Source: Eubacteriaceae bacterium
GTDB lineage: Bacteria; Bacillota; Clostridia; Lachnospirales; Lachnospiraceae
DNA: 64,000 bases
Assembly (NCBI GenBank): GCA_902362455.1
Contig: CABIWJ010000009.1
Coordinates: forward strand, 61,027-125,026
Direction: 5' to 3'
Position numbers and translations under genes: made by a program. Shown piece by piece: positions 17,998 to 27,061 of this stretch. The notes under the pieces are model-generated. The model was not told the DNA's origin. It did not search any database and saw only the letters and a list, made by a program, of their open reading frames with translations. Each line of letters begins with the position of its first letter. Positions within the stretch are counted from its first letter, which is position 1.

Positions 17998-18035
17998 GAA
18001 AGATGTAAGCCATAAACTTATGTCTTTCTTTTTTT
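17998..18035 (+). terminator. rho-independent terminator between lipoprotein and adhesin
   Basis: Stem 17998-18009 with 18017-18028 (two G-U pairs), 7-nt loop, then T7. The core sequence around the loop (TGTAAGCCATAAACTTATGT) is nearly the same as in the terminator after the adhesin gene at 23453-23493. Confidence 0.85.
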
Positions 18036-18062
18036 ATGCGTAAATTAAGGAGGAAAGAGCAC

Positions 18063-21000
18063 ATGAAACAGAAACTAAAGCGTTTTATGGCAGGATTTAT
18101 GGCTATGCTCACACTGGTTGGAACACTCTTTACGAATGGAACAACAGCATTTGCAGCCAGTCCGCAGGCAAATATTGCGTTCTGGAATGCGTCAGTCAAA
18201 AATTCCGGAGAAGTAAGTGAGCTGAAGCCCGGATATAATCATGGCAAGATTCTGTATTCAATTCTTGACGGAAATTCTGCATATTGTATGAATTTCGGAT
18301 TAAGAGCAGATGGCGGTCAGCTTATGAACAGCTACGATGATGCGAGCACATCAATGTCAGCACAGCAGAGAAAGCTATTAAGTTACTGCCTTTATTATGG
18401 GTTTAACAGTACACAAAAGGCGGCACCAAGCAACAGTCAGTGCGATGAGTATATCGCAACTCAGGCAATGGTATGGGTTATTGTAGCAGATATCTTTGGA
18501 ACCGGAAGTGGTGATTCGGCAGCGAGAAAGCTCTGTAACACAGCACCAAGTCCTGATTCTTCATACAGCTATTACGAGAGACTCAGGGACAATATCAGCA
18601 GCTCCTACAATGCAACACTTCCAAGTTTTGCATCACGCAGAACCAGTGAGGCACCAACTTATGAATTAAAGTGGAATGAGGGAAGTCAGAGATTTGAAAC
18701 AACATTATCTGACAGCAATGGTGTTTTATCGGATTTTGATTTTGGCATCAGCGGATATTCTGTTGATAAGAATGGCAACAGTATTACAATCTCTTCAACG
18801 AGCGTAAATACTACAGCTACAACAGGAACATTCACATCCAATGCTGGCAAGGTTGAGACAACATCAAGCTGTGTATTCTGGCTTACAGGAAAGAGCGGAT
18901 ATCAGGAGTTTATTTCTGAAAGACCGACAGCAGATCCTATCAAAGCATATATCAAGGTCAAGACAGAGAACATCGGATATGGTGAGCTTACAAAGACAGA
19001 TGAGTCAAGCGGAGTGAAGCTTTCCGGTGCAGTCTATGGAATCTATTCTGACAGCGGATGCACAAACAGAATACAGACCATGACAACAGATGGAAACGGA
19101 TATGCAAAGTCAGCTGCACTTGTCGCAGGCACTTATTATGTAAAAGAGATTACTGCACCAAAGGGATATGTCCTTTCCGGTAAAGTTCATACACTTACTG
19201 TAAAAGCAGGACAGACAACGGGAATCTCTGCAACAGATAAAGAGCAGCTTGGAGCAATCACAATCTATAAAGAGGGTGAGGTGCTTAGCTCATGGAATGG
19301 AAGCAACTTCACTTATGAGAAAAAGAAGCTTTCCGGAGCAACCTTTAAGGTAACTGCTGGAGCAGATATCTATAAGGCAGATGGTACAAAGGTGTATAGT
19401 GCTGGCGATGTTGTGGCAGAAAGCCTTACAACAGGAACTGACGGACAGGTGGTATTATCTGACCTTCATCTTGGAACTTATGTGGTAACTGAGATTAAGA
19501 GCATTGACGGGTATACAATCAATACCACACCTCAGACAGTAGCAGTTGAGTATAAGGACCAGACTGTGACAGTACAGTATGAATCAACTACGATTGAGAA
19601 TACAAGACAGAAAGCGGATGTATCTGTCGTAAAGAAGGACTCTGACACAGATAACCCTCTTGATGGTGGCAAGTACACACTTTATGCCGGAAATGACATC
19701 AAAAACTATGCCGGACAGGTTATTGTCACAAAGGGTACAGCTCTTGAGACAGTAACTACAGGTGAGGACGGACAGGCAAGCTACAGCGTGGATCTGCCAA
19801 TCTCTAACGGATATTATGTCTCAGAGACACAGGCACCATATGCGTATATCAGAAATAGTAAAGATGTTTACAGCTTCAATTTCAATGTATTACCTGAAAC
19901 ACAGGCAAAGGCATCATTCAGTCACACATTTGTAAATGACAGAACCACAGCAAAGATTCATATCTACAAGGTAGATAAGGAATCAGGCAAGGCAGTAGCC
20001 CAGGGAGATGCAAGCCTTAAAGGTGCAGTTTATGGTCTTTATGCGAGAAACGATATCGTGCATCCGGACGGAGCAACAGGAGTCGTATTCAAAGCAGGAG
20101 ACCTTGTAGCAACACTTACAACAGATAAGAATGGCGAAGCAGAGGTCAATAACCTTTACCTTGGAAATTATTATGTGAAAGAAATCACTCCATCAGAGGG
20201 GTATCTCTTAGACGAAGAGGAGCATGATGTAGTATGCGACTATGAGGGAGACCTTGTAGCAGAGGTATCAAGAAGCACAACATCAGCAGAGCAGGTCATC
20301 AAGCAGCCATTCCAGCTTATCAAGGTATCTGACAATGGCGATGATACTGAAGCAGGCTTATTGGCAGGTGCAGAGTTCACAGCTTATTTGAAATCATCTT
20401 TACCTGTAAAGGCAGATGGAAGTTATGACTTTGATAAGGCAACTCCGGTAGTAATCGGGGAAAACGGAGCAACAACAATCACATCCGATGATAAGGGACA
20501 TGCAGTTTCCATTGCAATTCCTTATGGAACCTATGTGGTAGTAGAATCAAAGACTCCGCATAACATGAAAACAATCAAGCCATTTGAGGTAAAGATAAAG
20601 GAGAATCATCCAACAGAGCCTCAGACATGGAGAGTTTTCTTGGACAGAGAGTTTACAGCAAAGCTTCGTGTAATCAAGAAGGATTCTGATACAAAGCAGA
20701 CAGTACTTGTACCAAATGCTGAGTTTAAGATTTTCAACCTTGATAAGAATGAATATGTAACCCAGTACACGACTTATCCGTCAAAGGTTAAGCATACTTC
20801 ATTCTTTACGGATGAGGATGGCGATTTAATCTTACCAGAAGCACTTAAAATCGGAAACTACCGCATTGAAGAGATAAAAGCACCATTCGGATATGTGGTA
20901 AACGATAACTATATCAACATTTCGGTTGATACAGACACAGCATTTGAGACTGATGGAGATACCAATGATGCCATCATCACAGTGGAATATTCTGATGCCC

Positions 21001-23441
21001 CGGCAGTAGGAGAGCTTACTGTTGAAAAGAAGGGAGAGGTACTTGACGGATTTAAGGGCGGACTTTTTGCAAACTCTGAGGATAAGGAGTTTGTCTATAA
21101 AGAGGGTTCACTTGCAGGAGCAGTATTCAAGGTGTATGCAGCGGAAGATATTTTCACAGCAGACAAGCAGAAAGACGCAGATGGCAACCGTACAAAGTAT
21201 TACAGCAAGGGCGACCTTGTGGCAACTCTTACAACAGGAAAAGATGGAAAGGCAGTAGCAAAGAACCTTCCTCTTGGACAGTATAAGGTTGTAGAAGTAA
21301 CTGCTCCTGACGGATATGTATTAAATCCGAATGAGCAGACAGTCACATTCACTTATGTGGATGATAAGACACCTGTTATCAAAGAAAGCCTTACTTTCTC
21401 TAATGACAGACAGAAACTTGATATGTCAGTGACTAAGCTTGATTCAGAAGATAATACACCGATTGCAGGTGCTGTATTTGGACTCTATGCAGATGAGGAC
21501 ATCAAGAATGTGGATGGCAAGGTAATCATCGAAAAGGGTACTTTACTTGAGAAAGCAACTTCTGATGAAAACGGAAAGATTACTTTTGTTAAGGATTATC
21601 CGTTTGCAAAGTATGTTGCAAAAGAGATTGAAAAGCCTGCCGGATATGTGACAAACGAAGAGGTAGTAACCTTTGATACCAAGTATCAGGGACAGGATGT
21701 GAAAACTGCTGTATATAGCAGCGAGTATAAAAATACTCCGACAACCTTTGAATTTACAAAGACGGATATTACAAGTGGCGCAGAGCTTAGTGGTGCAACA
21801 CTTACTGTACTTGATAAGGATGGAAATGTGGTAGACACATGGACATCTGATGCAAAGGAAGCTCATGTAATCAAGAAGCTTGTAGTTGGCGAGACTTACA
21901 CACTTCGTGAGGAGTTTGCTCCATACGGATACCTGAAAGCAACCGATATTCAGTTTACAGTAGAGGATACAGGCGATGTGCAGCATGTCGAGATGAAGGA
22001 CGAGGTTCCGACAGGTTCTATCGTAATCAACAAGGATGGTGAGTTTGTAACAGATACCACTCTTATGAAGGGACACTGGTATGATTTCATTTTCAATTAC
22101 TTCAAGGATAGTCTCGCAGGAGTAACCTTTGATGTATATGCAAAAGAGGATATTGTGAGTGCAGACGGACTTGGAACTGTATACCACAAAGCTGGTGACA
22201 AGGTAGCAACCATTGTTACGAACGATAAGGGCATTGCAAGAATTGATGACCTTCCACTTGGCAAGTATTATCTTGTAGAGACAAAGACATTAGATGGATT
22301 TGTGCTGGATGATACACCGATTGATGCAGACCTTTCTTATATCGACCAGAATACAAAGGTTGTATTTGCGGGAATGGATGTAACCAATGAGAGACAGAAG
22401 GTGCAGATTACTGTCACAAAGACTGATTCAGAGACGAAGAATGCTCTTGAAGGTGCAGTATTCGGCTTATTTGCGAAAGAGGATATCGTAAATAAAGATG
22501 GAAAAGTCATTGTCAAAGCAGATACACAGATTGAGAGAGGTGTTACTGGAAAGGATGGCAAAGTAACATTTACTTCTGACCTTCCACTTGGACAGTATTA
22601 TGTCAAAGAGATTGAGGCACCAAAGGGCTATGTGAAGTCTGATAAGATTTTTGATGTGGATGCTTCATATCAGGGAGATAAGGTAAAGGTTATCGAGTTT
22701 AAGGCAGCATTTGAAAATGCACCGATCAAGGTAGAAATTTCAAAGACTGATATCACAGGCAAGAAAGAATTGCCTGGAGCAAAGCTTTCGGTTATTGATG
22801 CTGATGGAAAGCTTGTTGAGAGCTGGACATCAGAGGCAGGAAAGACTCATATGATTGAGAGACTTCCTGTCGGAAAGTACACACTCAGAGAGGAATCTGC
22901 ACCATATGGATATAAGGTGGCAAGTGATGTAACCTTTGAAGTAAAGGAGACAGCAGAAATCCAGAAGGTATCCATGAAAGATGAACAGGCAGTCGGTAAG
23001 ATTGTCATTGAGAAAACTGACAAAGTAACCGGAAAGCCGATCGAGGGTGTTGTATTTGAAGTAAGGGATAAGGACGGAAAGGTGCTTGATACACTCACTA
23101 CTGACAAGAATGGTCATGCAGAGAGCAAGGAGCTTCCTATCTGTACTTACAATGAGGATGGTTCATTTAAGGAAGATATCCATTATACAGTAGTTGAGAC
23201 AAAAGCAGCTGACGGATATATCCTTGATGAAACAGCTCACGATGTAACTCTTCGATATGATGACAATGCACCGGAAGTTGTTGTAACAACACTTAAGCTT
23301 GTCAATGTACCGACAGAGCCTAAGCTTCCACAGACAGGCGACAATGCAAATCCGCTTCTTTATCTTGGAATCGGTGCACTTGCACTTATTACAGGTGTTG
23401 GAGTCGGACTTCGTGGAAGAAAGAAAAAGAATAAACAGTAA
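18063..23441 (+). CDS. giant LPQTG adhesin: thioester domain plus ~13 CnaB/SpaA repeats
   Basis: A 1792-residue cell-wall-anchored surface protein. Signal peptide 1-32. An N-terminal thioester domain is indicated by AYCMNFG and ATQAMVWV; Cys75 and Gln134 are the predicted cross-link, which in related adhesins bonds covalently to host proteins. About 13 CnaB/SpaA-type modules follow (each with a lysine strand such as SVVKKDSD and a GYV-like end), expected to carry internal isopeptide bonds. Modules 7-9 and 10-12 form repeating triplets. The C-terminus has LPQTG (1755-1759), a hydrophobic segment and a basic tail, so a sortase attaches it to the wall; a sortase gene is on the same element at 54460. 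The ATG at 18063 follows AAGGAGG. The gene stands between two terminators, hence its own transcription unit. Confidence 0.88.
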   Translation: MKQKLKRFMAGFMAMLTLVGTLFTNGTTAFAASPQANIAFWNASVKNSGEVSELKPGYNHGKILYSILDGNSAYCMNFGLRADGGQLMNSYDDASTSMSAQQRKLLSYCLYYGFNSTQKAAPSNSQCDEYIATQAMVWVIVADIFGTGSGDSAARKLCNTAPSPDSSYSYYERLRDNISSSYNATLPSFASRRTSEAPTYELKWNEGSQRFETTLSDSNGVLSDFDFGISGYSVDKNGNSITISSTSVNTTATTGTFTSNAGKVETTSSCVFWLTGKSGYQEFISERPTADPIKAYIKVKTENIGYGELTKTDESSGVKLSGAVYGIYSDSGCTNRIQTMTTDGNGYAKSAALVAGTYYVKEITAPKGYVLSGKVHTLTVKAGQTTGISATDKEQLGAITIYKEGEVLSSWNGSNFTYEKKKLSGATFKVTAGADIYKADGTKVYSAGDVVAESLTTGTDGQVVLSDLHLGTYVVTEIKSIDGYTINTTPQTVAVEYKDQTVTVQYESTTIENTRQKADVSVVKKDSDTDNPLDGGKYTLYAGNDIKNYAGQVIVTKGTALETVTTGEDGQASYSVDLPISNGYYVSETQAPYAYIRNSKDVYSFNFNVLPETQAKASFSHTFVNDRTTAKIHIYKVDKESGKAVAQGDASLKGAVYGLYARNDIVHPDGATGVVFKAGDLVATLTTDKNGEAEVNNLYLGNYYVKEITPSEGYLLDEEEHDVVCDYEGDLVAEVSRSTTSAEQVIKQPFQLIKVSDNGDDTEAGLLAGAEFTAYLKSSLPVKADGSYDFDKATPVVIGENGATTITSDDKGHAVSIAIPYGTYVVVESKTPHNMKTIKPFEVKIKENHPTEPQTWRVFLDREFTAKLRVIKKDSDTKQTVLVPNAEFKIFNLDKNEYVTQYTTYPSKVKHTSFFTDEDGDLILPEALKIGNYRIEEIKAPFGYVVNDNYINISVDTDTAFETDGDTNDAIITVEYSDAPAVGELTVEKKGEVLDGFKGGLFANSEDKEFVYKEGSLAGAVFKVYAAEDIFTADKQKDADGNRTKYYSKGDLVATLTTGKDGKAVAKNLPLGQYKVVEVTAPDGYVLNPNEQTVTFTYVDDKTPVIKESLTFSNDRQKLDMSVTKLDSEDNTPIAGAVFGLYADEDIKNVDGKVIIEKGTLLEKATSDENGKITFVKDYPFAKYVAKEIEKPAGYVTNEEVVTFDTKYQGQDVKTAVYSSEYKNTPTTFEFTKTDITSGAELSGATLTVLDKDGNVVDTWTSDAKEAHVIKKLVVGETYTLREEFAPYGYLKATDIQFTVEDTGDVQHVEMKDEVPTGSIVINKDGEFVTDTTLMKGHWYDFIFNYFKDSLAGVTFDVYAKEDIVSADGLGTVYHKAGDKVATIVTNDKGIARIDDLPLGKYYLVETKTLDGFVLDDTPIDADLSYIDQNTKVVFAGMDVTNERQKVQITVTKTDSETKNALEGAVFGLFAKEDIVNKDGKVIVKADTQIERGVTGKDGKVTFTSDLPLGQYYVKEIEAPKGYVKSDKIFDVDASYQGDKVKVIEFKAAFENAPIKVEISKTDITGKKELPGAKLSVIDADGKLVESWTSEAGKTHMIERLPVGKYTLREESAPYGYKVASDVTFEVKETAEIQKVSMKDEQAVGKIVIEKTDKVTGKPIEGVVFEVRDKDGKVLDTLTTDKNGHAESKELPICTYNEDGSFKEDIHYTVVETKAADGYILDETAHDVTLRYDDNAPEVVVTTLKLVNVPTEPKLPQTGDNANPLLYLGIGALALITGVGVGLRGRKKKNKQ

Positions 23442-23452
23442 CAATTAACCTT

Positions 23453-23493
23453 GCGGGGAATGTAAGCCAGTAACTTATGTTCCCCGCTTTTTT
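23453..23493 (+). terminator. rho-independent terminator after the adhesin
   Basis: Stem 23453-23466 with 23474-23487 (GCGGGG...CCCCGC, two wobbles), a 7-nt loop, then T6. The inner core TGTAAGCCAGTAACTTATGT matches the terminator upstream of the adhesin in all but two positions. Confidence 0.88.
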
Positions 23494-23514
23494 AGATTAA
23501 GGAGGAACCGTAAT

Positions 23515-24510
23515 ATGATGAATTACGAGATTTTTAAGGAAGTAGTAAAAGAAAAGTTTATGGATTATATGCCTGAGAAGTTCAAAGGAATGGAGCTTGT
23601 GGTAGAACCCGTGGAAAAGGTGAATGTGACTCTTGATGGCATCATCTTAAGAGAGGAAGGCAGGAACATTTCGCCTACGATTTATATCAATGACATGTAT
23701 AAGAAGTATCAGGATTGTGGTGACCTTGAGGAAACACTTATGGCTGCATGTGACTTCATGGAAAGGGCATATGAGCAGGCTCCGGTTGTTGATGTGGACA
23801 GCATTATGAGAGATGCTAACGAGAAGATTGTATTCCAGCTCATCAATACAGAGCAGAATAAGACATTTTTGGAACAGGTGCCGCACAGAGAGTTCCAGGA
23901 TCTTTCTATTGTGTATAAGGTAATAATCAGTGCAGATAAGGATGCGGTGCAGAGTTCAAAAATTACAAATGAATTTGCGAAAAGACTTGGAATGAGCGAG
24001 GAACAGCTCTTTAAGTGTGCAGCGGAAAACACAAGAAGACTCTTCCCACCTGTCGTTCGTAGTATGAATGACATTATGAAAGAAATGTTCGCAAGGGATG
24101 GGATGCCACAGGAGATCGCAGAGATGATGATAGCTGAGATTCCACCGGAGCAGACGATGTGGGTGATTTCCAATGAAAATGGTATCAATGGTGCAGCATC
24201 CATGCTTTATGAGAATGAGCTTCATGAGCTGGCAGAGAGTTTAGAGAGTGACCTTTATATTCTCCCTTCGAGCGTGCATGAGGTTATTGCAGTATCTTCA
24301 GATATGGGAAGCCCTGAGATGCTAGCACAGATGGTAGTCGAGGTAAATATGCAGGAGGTGTCTTTGGACGAGAGACTTTCCAATCAGGTATATCACTATG
24401 ATAAGGATTTAAGAAAACTTACCCTTGCAACTGATACACCAAACAAGAGACTTGATGGTATCGTTGCAGAACCTCCCCTTGTATATGATGCGAAGGAAAA
24501 GTCCAGATAG
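23515..24510 (+). CDS. DUF5688 family protein
   Basis: A 331-residue cytosolic protein that I recognise as DUF5688, a family found on Firmicutes conjugative elements next to JAB/RadC and Toprim genes. Recognisable stretches: VVKEKFMDYMPEKFKGMELV near the start, GINGAASMLYENELHELAES (about 222-241), and DLYILPSSVHEVIAVSSDMG (about 246-265). No enzymatic motif is apparent and the role is unknown. AAGGAGG precedes two adjacent ATG codons (23515, 23518); either may be used. Confidence 0.78.
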   Translation: MMNYEIFKEVVKEKFMDYMPEKFKGMELVVEPVEKVNVTLDGIILREEGRNISPTIYINDMYKKYQDCGDLEETLMAACDFMERAYEQAPVVDVDSIMRDANEKIVFQLINTEQNKTFLEQVPHREFQDLSIVYKVIISADKDAVQSSKITNEFAKRLGMSEEQLFKCAAENTRRLFPPVVRSMNDIMKEMFARDGMPQEIAEMMIAEIPPEQTMWVISNENGINGAASMLYENELHELAESLESDLYILPSSVHEVIAVSSDMGSPEMLAQMVVEVNMQEVSLDERLSNQVYHYDKDLRKLTLATDTPNKRLDGIVAEPPLVYDAKEKSR

Positions 24511-24519
24511 GAGGCAGTT

Positions 24520-24636
24520 ATGGAGCAGGAACTTACAATGGAAGAACTCATTGCTCTCATAAACAGCCAGAAAGGTGACTTTGTTATCCGTGTCGAGTTT
24601 GGAGAGGAGGCGGTGTCTGATGCCAAAGAAGAATGA
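24520..24636 (+). CDS. 38-residue acidic peptide upstream of JAB gene
   Basis: A short frame (MEQELTMEELIALINSQ onward) with AGGAGG 5 bp before its ATG and 9 bp after the previous stop. Its last 17 bases overlap the start of the JAB-domain gene, suggesting coupled translation. No family recognised. Confidence 0.5.
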   Translation: MEQELTMEELIALINSQKGDFVIRVEFGEEAVSDAKEE

Positions 24637-25159
24637 CTTCAAGCTTGATGTGGTTTCGGTAAGACTTGTAAAGGATGCTCCGATTTATTCGGAGCACACC
24701 TTTAATAATCCGGCGGATATAGCTGCTGTCATGGGAGACTGTATGTGCCAGTTTGACAGGGAAGTAGTGTGTGTGGTCAATCTAAGGTCAGATTTAAAAC
24801 CTATCAATGTGCATTTTGCAAGTGTTGGTTCTTTAAATGAGGCAATGGCACATCCGAGAGAGCTGTTTAAATCAAGTATCTTAAGCAATGCTGCAAGCAT
24901 GATGTTAATCCATTGTCATCCATCCGGGAATGTATTCCCAAGCAAGGCAGACACGATGATGACAGACCGCATGAACAAGCTGTGTGAACTGATGGGAATA
25001 CCGCTCATTGACCATATCATAGTCGGTGGAGACAATCGTGAATTTTTCAGTTTCAGGGAAAAAGGCATGATTGATAATCCTAAGATTACCCTGAGCACTG
25101 ATTACCGGACACTTGATATCAAGTCACCGCTTGTAGCAGAGCAGGGAAAGGCAAGGTGA
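24620..25159 (+). CDS. RadC-like JAB/MPN domain protein
   Basis: A 179-residue JAB/MPN protein. The metal site HCHPSGNVFPSKAD is the JAMM-type motif (HxHPSG...SxxD) of the RadC family, and an upstream Glu-containing strand and IDHIIVGGDN complete the fold. RadC-like proteins are frequent on plasmids and conjugative elements; an older link with DNA repair is doubtful and the true substrate is unknown. It lacks the N-terminal helix-hairpin-helix part of chromosomal RadC, as is usual for mobile copies. The ATG at 24620 follows GGAGAGGAGG at 9 bp. Confidence 0.8.
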   Translation: MPKKNDFKLDVVSVRLVKDAPIYSEHTFNNPADIAAVMGDCMCQFDREVVCVVNLRSDLKPINVHFASVGSLNEAMAHPRELFKSSILSNAASMMLIHCHPSGNVFPSKADTMMTDRMNKLCELMGIPLIDHIIVGGDNREFFSFREKGMIDNPKITLSTDYRTLDIKSPLVAEQGKAR

Positions 25160-25163
25160 AAGC

Positions 25164-26141
25164 ATGGATGGAAGATTTACGGATGAAGAGCTTGCCATAG
25201 CAAAGAGTGTTGACTTGTGTGCAGTTGCAGAAAGTCTTGGGTATACAGTAAAGAGGATTGGCAAATACCACACTTTAAAAGAGATGGATTCCATCCGTAT
25301 CTATAACAGAAGCCATTGGTACAGATGGTCAAGGCAGTTTGACAAAGGCAACAATGGCGGCTCACAGATAGATTTCTTGCGGGTGTTTTGTGGAATGAGT
25401 GTAAAAGAGGCTGTGTTCTGGCTTTTAGATTTTGCAGGATACAGAAGGATCGAGAATCCTGTAAAGCAGCCACTTGTTCATCAGGTATCGCAGAAGCAGG
25501 CAGAGGAGAGAAAGCCGTTTGTCCTACCGGAACCGGCAGGAGATAATTCCTATCTTATTTCATATCTGAATCAGGAGAGAGGAATCAGCAGAGCAGTCAT
25601 AGATCTGTTTTTAAAAGATGGACTGATTTATGAGAGCAGGCATTACCACAATGTTGTTTTCAAAGGAAATGATAAAAATGGAGTGACAAGATTTGCAAGT
25701 ATGCGGGGAGTGTTTGATAAGCAGGGTAAGCCATTCAAGTGTGATGTCACAGGAAATGATAAGAACTATGGATTTAATGTGGTAAATGTTAACAGTACAG
25801 AGCTTGTAGTATTTGAGGCTGCAATCGACCTTATGAGTTATGTCGATATCTTCGCAGATTATGAATCGAATAAGCTGGCACTTGGGATGCTTGCAGATGC
25901 ACCACTTGAGACTTTTCTTCGGGAACATCCGCAGATTACTTCCATCCGGTTCTGCCTTGATGGAGATGAGCCGGGGAGAAAAGCAGCAGCTGAACTTATG
26001 AGAAAGTATTATGAGCTTGGATATGAGGTAGAAGACTGTCCGCCTCCAGCCGGATATAAGGATTACAACGAGTGGCTTGTAGCGGCAAAGCTTAATCTGA
26101 ACAGGATGAATAAGCGAGCAGATGAACCAGTCAGGGCATGA
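25164..26141 (+). CDS. DUF3991/Toprim domain protein, primase-like
   Basis: A 325-residue protein with an N-terminal DUF3991-type domain (about 20-100: YHTLKEMDSIRIYNRSHWYR, NGGSQIDFLRVFCGMSVKEA) and a Toprim domain (about 210-310). Toprim acidic residues are visible as VFEAAID (Glu) and CLDGDEPG (the Asp pair). Proteins of this type are thought to act in primer synthesis or in processing of transferred single-stranded DNA, but no polymerase domain is seen here. It is the last gene before the hairpin array and the presumed oriT. Its ATG has a modest AAGGTG site. Confidence 0.78.
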   Translation: MDGRFTDEELAIAKSVDLCAVAESLGYTVKRIGKYHTLKEMDSIRIYNRSHWYRWSRQFDKGNNGGSQIDFLRVFCGMSVKEAVFWLLDFAGYRRIENPVKQPLVHQVSQKQAEERKPFVLPEPAGDNSYLISYLNQERGISRAVIDLFLKDGLIYESRHYHNVVFKGNDKNGVTRFASMRGVFDKQGKPFKCDVTGNDKNYGFNVVNVNSTELVVFEAAIDLMSYVDIFADYESNKLALGMLADAPLETFLREHPQITSIRFCLDGDEPGRKAAAELMRKYYELGYEVEDCPPPAGYKDYNEWLVAAKLNLNRMNKRADEPVRA

Positions 26142-26160
26142 AAAACCGGATTTTGATGTG

Positions 26161-26372
26161 TGGGGGCAGAAAGCGCCCCCAAAACAGCAAAGTGGGGGCA
26201 GAAAGCGCCCCCAAAATGTCAAAGTGGGGGCAAAAAGTGCCCCCGCAATTTGGACACGACAAAATCTGGACTGAAGTAAAAATAAAAGTGGGGGCAGAAA
26301 GCGCCCCCAAAATAACAAGATGGGGGCAGAAAGCGCCCCCAAAGTAGCAAAGTGGGGGCAAAAAGCGCCCCC
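26161..26372. repeat. 32-bp-period array of GC-rich palindromes
   Basis: Six 20-bp units with core GGGGGCAGAAAGCGCCCCC (two have AAAAA in place of AGAAA, one of them GTGCCCCC) start at 26161, 26193, 26225, 26289, 26321 and 26353. The step is exactly 32 bp, with one double step of 64, so a seventh unit at 26257 has decayed. Each unit can form a 6-bp G/C hairpin. The 12-bp linkers are similar to each other (A-rich start, CAAAG end). The array lies between the Toprim gene and the oriT/MobC/relaxase genes. 32 is not a multiple of three, so it is not coding repeats. It could be an iteron-like protein-binding array or a chain of transcription blocks. Confidence 0.88.
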
Positions 26373-26392
26373 ACTTTCATAAACAGAGGGTT

Positions 26393-26490
26393 TTAGGGAG
26401 ATTTTCTCCCTAACTAGATGGCATTAGGACAGAGATGTCTCTAATGCGTATCTAGCAGTCGCCGGGGACTAACTGGAGACTGGAGCTTTG
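26393..26490. other. candidate origin of transfer (oriT)
   Basis: Strong inverted repeats lie 70-140 bp before the gene that leads into mobC and the relaxase. They are TTAGGGAGA/TCTCCCTAA (26393-26401, 26405-26413), then CTAGAT/ATCTAG (26414-26419, 26450-26455) enclosing GCATTAG/CTAATGC (26421-26427, 26441-26447), then short ACTGGAG repeats. Inverted repeats upstream of mobC-relaxase are the classical layout of an oriT. The nic site cannot be placed from sequence alone. Confidence 0.5.
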
Positions 26491-26532
26491 GTGAATATTT
26501 ACTAAACACGGATAAGGAGGTGCAAGGAAGCA

Positions 26533-27057
26533 ATGGATGCAGAAGTTACGCTATTTTCAAAACCAGAAGAACTGATTGCCTGGGCAGACACATTTGATAT
26601 CTTACTTAACCCTTCGATAGAAGATGCTGCAATATTGCTTAATTATATGGAAGGTCATGATTATGCTATTGGCATAGATTCTGATGGAAAGATGTACAGA
26701 CAGGATGTAGCTGAGGAGAATGGTGAAATTGAACCATACCCGATAGATGATGTTATAGATACTGTTTGTGAATGGAACTATGAACTGATACTTGATGCTG
26801 ATGCACACAGGAATGATCCAAAGGATTTTAAAGATTACAGTGAGTTTCAGGATAAGTATGACAGTTTGAAAGCAGATGAAAAGAGGCTGGACAGGTTATT
26901 TGAAAAGACCTGTTATGCAAAGGAGATTGATGAAATGGCAGCTGCTTTGGTGGAATCATTCATTAGTCATCTAAGTAGCAGGGATGATTTGGAAAAAGCT
27001 GCGGTGACAGTTGCAGAAGGAATTAAGGATTATAGTACGGGTAAGAGAGGAAGGTGA
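26533..27057 (+). CDS. hypothetical acidic protein upstream of mobC
   Basis: A 174-residue, strongly acidic protein without membrane segments. The first half looks globular (SIEDAAILLNYMEGHDYAIG, then VCEWNYELILDADAHR); the second half is helical. I recognise no family. AAGGAGG precedes the ATG by 12 bp. Its end is 4 bp from the mobC start, so it belongs to the mobilisation operon and might be a relaxosome accessory factor. Confidence 0.65.
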   Translation: MDAEVTLFSKPEELIAWADTFDILLNPSIEDAAILLNYMEGHDYAIGIDSDGKMYRQDVAEENGEIEPYPIDDVIDTVCEWNYELILDADAHRNDPKDFKDYSEFQDKYDSLKADEKRLDRLFEKTCYAKEIDEMAAALVESFISHLSSRDDLEKAAVTVAEGIKDYSTGKRGR

Positions 27058-27061
27058 GTCT

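Noticed and set aside
21543..22187. Minus-strand 214-residue frame inside the adhesin gene
   Set aside because: Its cysteine- and isoleucine-rich composition is what the reverse complement of CnaB codons gives. It has no start signals and overlaps a well-supported gene.
25611..26342. Minus-strand 243-residue frame across the Toprim gene end and the hairpin array
   Set aside because: It is half antisense of a conserved Toprim domain and half hairpin repeats. No family similarity is seen.
26138..26347. Small repetitive protein read through the hairpin array (and its antisense counterpart)
   Set aside because: The 32-bp unit is not a multiple of three, so each unit is read in a different frame. 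There is no ribosome-binding site, and the peptides are a by-product of the DNA repeats.
26161..26372. CRISPR array
   Set aside because: The repeats are 20 bp palindromes with only 12-bp linkers that resemble each other, and no cas genes are present. The constant 32-bp step fits an iteron-like array instead.
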